Below, one piece after another: positions 57,888-64,000 of a stretch of DNA of 64,000 nt. Both the position numbers and the translations under genes were made by a program. Numbering within the stretch: position 1 is the stretch's first letter; each line of letters opens with the position of its first letter. Under the pieces are notes generated by a model, which ran no database searches, had not been told where the DNA came from, and saw only the letters and a program-made list of their open reading frames with translations. Source of the DNA: Shewanella donghaensis (lineage in GTDB: Bacteria > Pseudomonadota > Gammaproteobacteria > Enterobacterales > Shewanellaceae); the NCBI RefSeq assembly GCF_007567505.1, contig NZ_CP041783.1:3720001-3784000 (forward strand), read 5' to 3'.

Positions 57888-58295
57888 TTAAATCGCGTTT
57901 TTTACCATGCCTTTGATAACAATATCGTCATATGTGACAAAACCAATAATATTACCTTGTTCAATGACCGGGGCTTTATTGATTTGAAATTGATCAAATA
58001 AACGGGCTGTGTAACGGATATCCATATCTGGGCACACCGACATCACAGGTTTAATCATAATCTCATACACATTAACTCGTTCCGGCGACTTATCTGTAGC
58101 CAGTACTTTTCTGGCTATATCACTCAGCAGTAACATGCCATATTCATCATGTTCATGACGCTTGTTAACCACTAAAATGGACACGTTCTTAGATATGGCA
58201 ATGGCAATGGCTTCGCTGATTGTCAGTAAACCATCAATCATGGCGTAATCGTTCATCAACACATCGCGGTTTTTGATTGGCGTTGTTGGTTTCAT
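57888..58295 (-). CDS. CBS-domain pair protein
   Basis: 135 residues, essentially two CBS motifs and nothing else: first about 10-65 (YAMIDGLLTISEAIAIAISK, YGMLLLSDIARKVL), second about 75-130 (VCPDMDIRYTARLFDQFQIN, IGFVTYDDIVIKGMV). CBS pairs bind adenosine nucleotides and gate partner proteins. It overlaps the P-II-like gene by four bases (ATGA) and is last in the DUF1538 operon, so it probably regulates the membrane proteins. Confidence 0.88.
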   Translation of the reverse strand: MKPTTPIKNRDVLMNDYAMIDGLLTISEAIAIAISKNVSILVVNKRHEHDEYGMLLLSDIARKVLATDKSPERVNVYEIMIKPVMSVCPDMDIRYTARLFDQFQINKAPVIEQGNIIGFVTYDDIVIKGMVKNAI

Positions 58296-58642
58296 ATTTG
58301 ATCCTTTATATCGTCACTGAGTTTGGCTACTTGGTGGGCAACGCCTACCGCATCTTCAACATCAATTTGAATCGCAATGCCTTGACCAGGGTTAGTGTTA
58401 AAACCACCAACTTCACAAATCGTTTCAAGAATATGGCGACTCATATGCTCTTCCACTAACCACAAAATGACATCTCGCTGAACATCTAATCCTAATCCCA
58501 TGAAGGTTTTTTTCTTTTTAAGTCCTTCACCGCGGGCATGATTAATCACAGTGGCTCCGGTGGCTCCGGCTTCTCTGGCTGCATCGAGTATGGCGTCGGT
58601 TGAGACGTCATCAACGAAAGCGATAATTAATTTAAATCGCAT
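58292..58642 (-). CDS. P-II-like small regulatory protein
   Basis: 116 residues with the P-II ferredoxin-like pattern: strand MRFKLIIAFVDDVSTDAILD, then AAREAGATGATVINHARGEG (compare GlnB G-x-T/S-x-x-x-x-GxG), a K-rich T-loop region KKKKTFMGLGLDV, and EEHMSRHILETICEVGGFNT followed by GQGIAIQIDVEDAVGV. The T-loop Tyr of GlnB is not seen, so it is a P-II-like rather than canonical nitrogen regulator. It starts three bases after the second DUF1538 gene, which suggests direct control of that membrane protein. Confidence 0.82.
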   Translation of the reverse strand: MRFKLIIAFVDDVSTDAILDAAREAGATGATVINHARGEGLKKKKTFMGLGLDVQRDVILWLVEEHMSRHILETICEVGGFNTNPGQGIAIQIDVEDAVGVAHQVAKLSDDIKDQI

Positions 58643-58645
58643 AAT

Positions 58646-59419
58646 TTACTCCTTAGCTGATTTTTTGTGGTCTAGCCAGGCCACTATTTGGGCATAACTC
58701 ATGACGGCAATGATTGGAAATAAGCTGGCAAAAGCAATTAAGCCAAAACCATCAATTAGTGGATTACGCCCCTCAACATTGGAGGCAAGCCCTAAGCCTA
58801 GTGCAGCCACAAGCGGCACAGTGACTGTAGAGGTAGTGACACCGCCAGAATCATAAGCTAAGGGAATAATAGATTTAGGTGCAAAGAATGTTTGTATCAC
58901 TACTATCACGTAACCAGCCATGATGTAGTAGTGAATCGGGTCGCCAACGACAATACGAAAACAACCTAGAGAGATACCAAAGGCGACCCCGATAGCGACT
59001 GAAATTCTTAAACCTTGAATGCTAATGGTGCCACCGGAGACTTCGTTGGCTTTAATGGCCACAGCAATAAGTGAGGGTTCAGCAATAGTAGTGCTAAAGC
59101 CTATAGCGGCTGCAAATACATAGACCCATAAATAATCTTGCCAAATGTAGGGCCCTGCTGAGCCGTCAGGGTGCAAAATACTAGGGGTAGTGAGTTGGTT
59201 TGCGAGGTTTTCACCAATTGGAAACAAAGCAAGTTCTAAGCCTACGAGGAAAAAGCTTAAGCCTAAGATAACGTAAACAAAACCGAGCACTACTGTCTTC
59301 CAGTTAGCAATGGGGCGTTTAAGCACTCCCAGCTGAAAACCGAATAAAATAGTCGCGATAGGCACTACATCACGAATGGTTAATAATAAGGTATCAAACA
59401 GTTGGCTAATCCATTCCAT
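58646..59419 (-). CDS. DUF1538-family membrane protein, copy 2
   Basis: 257 residues, about six to seven membrane segments. Motifs shared with the adjacent copy: GLELALFPIGENLA near residue 65, FSTTIAEPSLIAVAIKANEV near 115, [20 protein letters not shown] near 195, [19 protein letters not shown] near 220. The glycine-rich [10 protein letters not shown] and EPSL stretches inside the membrane look like a carrier or channel core. Function unknown. It is followed at once by P-II-like and CBS genes. Confidence 0.85.
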   Translation of the reverse strand: MEWISQLFDTLLLTIRDVVPIATILFGFQLGVLKRPIANWKTVVLGFVYVILGLSFFLVGLELALFPIGENLANQLTTPSILHPDGSAGPYIWQDYLWVYVFAAAIGFSTTIAEPSLIAVAIKANEVSGGTISIQGLRISVAIGVAFGISLGCFRIVVGDPIHYYIMAGYVIVVIQTFFAPKSIIPLAYDSGGVTTSTVTVPLVAALGLGLASNVEGRNPLIDGFGLIAFASLFPIIAVMSYAQIVAWLDHKKSAKE

Positions 59420-59464
59420 AATGATTCCTTAATGAGGGCAACTTGTGACAAGGGTTTAGGATCA

Positions 59465-60196
59465 TTACAACACCATCCCATATAGCAGCACGAAAATAAC
59501 CGGGGTTAAACTGGCAAAGGCAATAAGCCCAAAGCCATCAAGCATCGGGTTTCGGCCTTTAATCACGGTTGCTAAACCTACGCCGAGTGCGGTTACTAAT
59601 GGCACAGTAATGGTTGATGTAGTCACTCCGCCTGAATCGTAGGCAATACCAATAATATTTTCTGGGGCAAAACTGGTGAGGATCATGACGATACAATATC
59701 CACCAATAATGAGATAGTGAATCGGCCATCCTTTAACAATACGAATAACCCCAAGTAAAATGGCTAATCCGACTGAAACCGCTACGGTTAACCGCAATCC
59801 CATAGCATAGCTATCCATTGATTCTTCATTTGCAGCAATGGCGCCACCATCAGCGGCAACTTGGGCAGCCTCAGCGGCGACGGCTGTTAAGGCGGGTTCT
59901 GCGAGGGTGGTACCAAAGCCCAATGAAAAAGAAAATATGACTAACCAGAATGTGCTGCCTTTTCTTGCTAATGCTTGTGCTAAAGATTCTCCGATGGGGA
60001 ATAATCCCATCTCTAATCCAAATACAAAAAAGGTTAAACCAAGGACAATAAAAAGCAGGCCAATGAGAATAGAAAATAGATTATCTGGGGCTTGCTGAAG
60101 GATAAAAATTTCAAAGAAGCTCACCACTACTATGATGGGGATCAGATCTTTGAAGCTGCCGAGCATAGATTGTAAGAGCTTAAGTAACCCTGTCAT
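59465..60196 (-). CDS. DUF1538-family membrane protein, copy 1
   Basis: 243 residues, clearly homologous to copy 2: [76 protein letters not shown]. Copy 1 has a short insertion after the EPAL motif ([16 protein letters not shown]). The two probably form a heteromeric membrane complex. First gene of the unit, with GGGAGAC upstream of the ATG. Function unknown. Confidence 0.85.
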   Translation of the reverse strand: MTGLLKLLQSMLGSFKDLIPIIVVVSFFEIFILQQAPDNLFSILIGLLFIVLGLTFFVFGLEMGLFPIGESLAQALARKGSTFWLVIFSFSLGFGTTLAEPALTAVAAEAAQVAADGGAIAANEESMDSYAMGLRLTVAVSVGLAILLGVIRIVKGWPIHYLIIGGYCIVMILTSFAPENIIGIAYDSGGVTTSTITVPLVTALGVGLATVIKGRNPMLDGFGLIAFASLTPVIFVLLYGMVL

Positions 60197-60373
60197 TCCG
60201 TCTCCCTTGGTCTTAAACGTTTAATATCAATAAGTGCTTTAAGGCCTTATTAATATTGCAGTTAACTATCCCTTTTCGATTCCATTACGAATAACTTTGC
60301 ATTCGCTTTATGATTTCAGTTTGCCTATTTATTAACGCAAGGCAACATAAAGTTAACAAAGGTTGCGATATAT

Positions 60374-60387
60374 ATGAGCTAGATCAA
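60374..60387 (-). promoter_or_regulatory. Possible FNR/CRP-type site upstream of the DUF1538 operon
   Basis: ATGAGCTAGATCAA matches 8 of the 10 defined bases of the FNR (EtrA) consensus TTGAT-N4-ATCAA. About 180 bases before the first start, so its role is uncertain. Confidence 0.3.
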
Positions 60388-60480
60388 ATAGTATTGATTT
60401 AGGTGTAGTAGGACGGACGTTATTTTATGCTCGGTGAGCTAATAAGTTGAGATAGTAGATAGATTTAGCGAGATATAAAC

Positions 60481-60510
60481 AAAAAAAGAGGCTCTTAAAG
60501 AGCCTCTTTT
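60481..60510 (-). terminator. Terminator after the DUF6702 gene
   Basis: AAAAGAGGCTCTT / AAGAGCCTCTTTT with A/T tracts on both sides, 40 bases past the minus-strand stop. Confidence 0.85.
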
Positions 60511-60549
60511 AAATGATGTTCAAGGTGATGTGTTCATCACTAAAATTGT

Positions 60550-61104
60550 CTAATTCAACGCTTCAGTTAATGGCAAGTATTGCCATGCATCACCGGCACT
60601 TAATCGTAAGGATTTGACCTCTTTTTCACGCTCTACATTGATGTAGTTAAGCTGGCTTGGCCATAATTCTTGCAAGCTCTCCATCTTAATGTAAAAGCCT
60701 GCCAGTCGGTCACTGCTTGAATCTTTAACTTCAATTGACCTAGGTAATTGAGTTTCTTGATACACCCACAGGTATTTACCTTCGACTTCTGTGCCAACAT
60801 ATTCAAGCGGTAGCAGTTGTTGATTGTTGTCAGCAATCTTAAAGTTGCCCATGACGTAATAAGCAAAGGCTTCTCTGCTCACCGGATCTTTATTCAAGTC
60901 AGCGTGACTATCGAGTATGCGCTTAGCAGCATGTTCAGCATCGTGCAGATAGAATCGATGCTGAATTTCTAAATTGCCACTACGTGCATTAAATAACACA
61001 TTACTGTAACTCTCTTTTTGTTGGTGAGCAGAAGCATTAAAATTAAATACCAACAAGCCAGCCAGTGCGGTTATCCATAATAGTGTAGTCATAGACCAAG
61101 ACAT
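60550..61104 (-). CDS. DUF6702-family exported protein
   Basis: 184 residues. Signal peptide of about 26 residues (TTLLWITALAGLLVFNFNAS, then AH). The mature part begins HQQKESYSNVLFNARSGNLE and continues IQHRFYLHDAEHAAKR, the pattern of DUF6702 proteins, which accompany M1 peptidase genes. The stop of the M1 gene and this start share one base (TAATG), so the two are coupled. Function unknown; it may assist or be a substrate-side partner of the peptidase. Confidence 0.82.
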   Translation of the reverse strand: MSWSMTTLLWITALAGLLVFNFNASAHQQKESYSNVLFNARSGNLEIQHRFYLHDAEHAAKRILDSHADLNKDPVSREAFAYYVMGNFKIADNNQQLLPLEYVGTEVEGKYLWVYQETQLPRSIEVKDSSSDRLAGFYIKMESLQELWPSQLNYINVEREKEVKSLRLSAGDAWQYLPLTEALN

Positions 61105-63560
61105 TATTTTTTGTATTCCTTAGCTTCAGGTTCTTTCACTTCAGTGTTGATATCATGCATCACATCACGGCGATGCTTACCTTTACGTTTTTCACTCTTA
61201 TAGGCTTCAATACGTGAAGGAATAATCTGGCGTGGATAATGGTTATTTTCAATATCGACATCAGCAGTTTCCCAGCTTGGGTCAATCTCTACCGCCACTA
61301 ATTGCTTAGATTTATCCGTGACAACCAATTTACTGACAGCTTTAGGTGAACGTCGCCAAATTTCAGCAGGTAGCGTTAGGCTTTCTTTGCTACCATCGGC
61401 AAATGACAGCTCTAATAGAATAGGCATCACTAAGCCACCAATATTAGAGAAGTTCATCACGTAATAATTTTTATCTTCCGCTAAAGCGCGATCTAAGGCC
61501 TTTTGTTCCCAAGGCTTTAAGCCAACAAGCATTTTCTGATACTTATTTCGCTCTTTATTGGTCACAGTGAAGCGGTCGTTCTCATCATGAAAATCAGCTA
61601 AGTCTGGGTTTAAATCAACCCATGATTTCATATTTGCTTGTTGGTTTTGTTGAATAAATAATGATGTTGGCTTATCAGCCTCTTCTTGACGTAAGCGATC
61701 AAAATCAATATCAGGATTTTTAGTGTCTAAACGCAATTTATAGACTTTATCAATGGCAATATCCACATGGTCAGTGGTGTAAAACCAGCCGCGGAAAAAC
61801 CAATCTAAGTCAACACCAGACGCTTCTTCCATGGTGCGGAAAAAGTCATAAGGAGTTGGGCGTTTATTCTCCCAGCGACGGGAATATTCTTGAAAAGCAA
61901 AATCAAATAGTTCACGTCCTAATACCACCTCGCGTAAAATATTTAATGCCGCAGCAGGCTTGGTATAAGCATTTGGTCCATATTTAAGCACGCTATCAGA
62001 CTGCGTCATAATCGGTACTTGAACATTGGACTTCATGTATTCAATGATGTCGCTTGGTTCGCGACCCCAAGCTAAATCAGGATCCCATTCTTTACTGGCA
62101 ACACCGTCTAAGAAGCTGTTTAAGCCTTCATCCATCCAAGCCCATTGACGTTCATCAGAGTTAACAATCATCGGGAAGTAGTTATGGCCTACTTCATGGA
62201 TGACCACCCCAATTAAGAATTGTTTCTCAGAAAGTGTATATGAACGGCTCCCATCATCATGCCAAATAGTACGGGGACCATTGAAACTGATCATAGGGTA
62301 TTCCATACCGCCAACAGGTCCATTTACACTGATGGCATTGGGATACGGGTAATCAAAGGTGAAGCGTGAATAAACTTCCATGGTATGGATGACAGATTCC
62401 GTTGAATACTTCTCCCATAGTTCACCACCTTCTTTAGGGTAAAACGACATTGCCATCACTTCTGGCATAGTGTCGCCACCTTGCTGATAACCTTTAGCAT
62501 CCCAGATAAATTTACGTGAAGAAGCCCATGCAAAATCACGGACATTTTTGGCTTTAAAATGCCACGTCTTTTGACCAGACTGCGTGCTTGACTCATTTTT
62601 TAATGCTTCATCAGCTGAAACCACAAAGACAGGGCGTTTTGCATTTTTTGCTTTATTGAGGCGCTGACGCTGGGTTTTAGTCAGCACTTTTTTAGGGTTT
62701 TGTAATACACCCGTCGCTGTCACGATATGATCCGCTGGTACGGTCATTTCAACGTCATAGTTACCAAATTCGAGGGTGAACTCACCGCGACCTAAGAACT
62801 CTTTATTGTGCCAAGCTTCGTAATCAGAATATGACGATACTCTTGGGAACCACTGAGCCAGTAAGAATATATCATTACCGCCTTTACGCTTATCATCAGG
62901 GAAATGCTCATAACCTGAACGTGCGCCAACCGCATCTTCTTCAAGGATATTAAACGCAAATTTAAGACTGATTTTGGTGCTGTCATCTGGCTGTAATGGC
63001 TCAGGTAAATCGACTCGCATTTGCGCGCCATTAATCACATAGTGCAGCTCATTCCCACGGGAGTCAGTAATGGCCGATAACGTATAGCCAAGTTCGACAT
63101 CATCCATAAATTGTTGACGGCGTAAGGTGTTTAAATTGATTTTAGCTGGCGCTTTATCTTGTGCTTTAGCTGTGGCCGTTTTGTTATGCCCTAAACCTGA
63201 AAAGCTACTGCTTCTTTCGGCAATAGAGTCTGATTTAAAACGATTTTGCTCTAGTTGCAGCCATAGGTATTTTAAGGTGTAAGGCGAGTTATTGTGATAA
63301 GTAATCGTCTCTTCGCCTTCAAGGCGACGAGATTTTTCATCGAGCTCAACCCGAATCTTATAGTCAACTTGCTGTTGCCAATAATCTTTACCCGGCTCAC
63401 CAGCAGCGTTGCGGTAATCATTCGGTGTAGGGTGGCTTTCTTCTAATTGGCGAAATTTATCTTGAAAATCGCCTTTGGTTTGCTCGATAGGTGATGCGCT
63501 TACTAATGGTAAACACAATAAACCTAACACTAGCGCGATAGATTGAGGATAAAACGTCAT
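61104..63560 (-). CDS. M1-family zinc metallopeptidase, exported
   Basis: 818 residues. Signal peptide of about 22 residues (ALVLGLLCLPLVSA-SP). N-terminal beta domain with YKIRVELDEKSRRLEGEETI, then the gluzincin site H455-E-V-G-H459 with Glu478 (HExxH-18-E). The exopeptidase motif is GGMEYP (glycine-rich GxMEN-type loop) and comes before the zinc site. It is an aminopeptidase acting in the periplasm or outside. CGGAG lies upstream of the ATG. Coupled to the DUF6702 gene. Confidence 0.92.
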   Translation of the reverse strand: MTFYPQSIALVLGLLCLPLVSASPIEQTKGDFQDKFRQLEESHPTPNDYRNAAGEPGKDYWQQQVDYKIRVELDEKSRRLEGEETITYHNNSPYTLKYLWLQLEQNRFKSDSIAERSSSFSGLGHNKTATAKAQDKAPAKINLNTLRRQQFMDDVELGYTLSAITDSRGNELHYVINGAQMRVDLPEPLQPDDSTKISLKFAFNILEEDAVGARSGYEHFPDDKRKGGNDIFLLAQWFPRVSSYSDYEAWHNKEFLGRGEFTLEFGNYDVEMTVPADHIVTATGVLQNPKKVLTKTQRQRLNKAKNAKRPVFVVSADEALKNESSTQSGQKTWHFKAKNVRDFAWASSRKFIWDAKGYQQGGDTMPEVMAMSFYPKEGGELWEKYSTESVIHTMEVYSRFTFDYPYPNAISVNGPVGGMEYPMISFNGPRTIWHDDGSRSYTLSEKQFLIGVVIHEVGHNYFPMIVNSDERQWAWMDEGLNSFLDGVASKEWDPDLAWGREPSDIIEYMKSNVQVPIMTQSDSVLKYGPNAYTKPAAALNILREVVLGRELFDFAFQEYSRRWENKRPTPYDFFRTMEEASGVDLDWFFRGWFYTTDHVDIAIDKVYKLRLDTKNPDIDFDRLRQEEADKPTSLFIQQNQQANMKSWVDLNPDLADFHDENDRFTVTNKERNKYQKMLVGLKPWEQKALDRALAEDKNYYVMNFSNIGGLVMPILLELSFADGSKESLTLPAEIWRRSPKAVSKLVVTDKSKQLVAVEIDPSWETADVDIENNHYPRQIIPSRIEAYKSEKRKGKHRRDVMHDINTEVKEPEAKEYKK

Positions 63561-64000
63561 GCTAACTCCGTGTGGTCTTTAGGTGCCACATTCTTATATC
63601 GATGAGTGACTCGTAAAAATGATCCATTTTATTGAGGTTCTATTCTTTAGATTCATTAAGTCTTTAGATTCAAATAAGTGAACCAGTGTGATGCTCGGCT
63701 TCACTTCTTATGTTTGTGCTTTGTAAAAGCTAAAAGCAATAATACACTTAGAGTTAACAAAAGTATTAAAAGATACATTTTGTAACGTAATAAATATGAA
63801 AGATGGATTAATTCTAGTTACATCAGCGTTAACTAATTTTAAAACAGGCTGTGGAGGTGATTAATTGGGAATAAAAGACTTTATAAACAGAGGTTAATAA
63901 TTTTATATTACTATTATTGTGGCTAAAGAGGCTTTAGCGATAAAACTCGGTAGTTTATTAAGTTTGGTGATGCTATTAGGCTTAGTAACACAGAGTTAAC
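63561..64000. other. Region upstream of the M1 peptidase gene, to the window end
   Basis: 440 AT-rich bases. It should contain the M1 gene promoter. A 22-codon ATG frame at 63797 has no ribosome site worth noting, and several GTTAAC sites are scattered through it. No gene recognised; a gene may start beyond the edge. Confidence 0.5.

Larger units (their letters stand above)
60197..60549. other. Intergenic region upstream of the DUF1538 operon
   Basis: 353 bases. It contains the promoter region of the DUF1538 unit, an FNR/CRP-like dyad at 60374-60387, and the terminator of the DUF6702 gene at 60481-60510. No gene recognised. Confidence 0.6.

Noticed and set aside
63797..63865. 22-codon ORF upstream of the M1 peptidase gene
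   Set aside because: Too short, no ribosome site, no conserved features that can be judged.

Overview
The window is most likely a chromosomal segment of a marine gammaproteobacterium of the genus Shewanella. The case rests on gene content and order: the distal part of an MSHA type IV pilus locus (pilin genes, then mshC-D-O-P-Q) runs directly into mreBCD, maf, rng, yhdP, a nitrilase-like gene and tldD. Elsewhere there is a long-form purC of 368 codons, uvrA next to ssb with an MFS gene between them, and divergent darP/pmbA. Base composition is moderately AT-rich. I saw no rRNA, tRNA, CRISPR array, phage or transposase.

Layout. 1-8.8 kb: three tandem MshA-type major pilins (the first cut by the window edge), each with its own terminator, then minor pilin-like proteins and the very large MshQ. 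9.2-20.7 kb: shape determination (mreBCD) and housekeeping genes (maf, rng, yhdP, nit, tldD). 20.9-25.6 kb: a TolC / membrane-fusion / two-permease export operon that lacks an ATPase gene. 25.8-34.4 kb: a TPR protein, a LysR regulator, a small lipoprotein bracketed by inverted repeats, a large Ig-repeat lipoprotein, darP, pmbA (partner of tldD 11 kb away) and a DUF4397-like acidic lipoprotein behind an operator-like dyad. 34.6-39.1 kb: a chemoreceptor, an APH-fold phosphotransferase and an S10 serine carboxypeptidase. 39.3-42.7 kb: a PepSY membrane protein and a TonB-dependent siderophore receptor behind a Fur-box-like site. 43.2-52.9 kb: purC, an EamA transporter, an LpxR-like lipid A deacylase, deaD, an M28 lipoprotein peptidase and uvrA. 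53.2-57.7 kb: a YajR-like MFS transporter, ssb, a GT9 glycosyltransferase and hldD (LPS heptose). 57.9-60.2 kb: a four-gene unit of two DUF1538 membrane proteins, a P-II-like protein and a CBS-domain protein. 60.5-63.6 kb: a DUF6702 protein and an M1 metallopeptidase.

The best candidate for an undescribed system is the DUF1538-DUF1538-PII-CBS operon, which looks like a paired membrane carrier with two small regulatory subunits. Other structure worth following: the modular tandem pilin array; the ATPase-less ABC-2 export operon; a lipoprotein gene flanked by a long inverted repeat; and micro-tandem duplications at gene 3' ends, most strikingly six 16-bp copies of the last purC codons. All functional calls are from reading the sequence; no database search was run.
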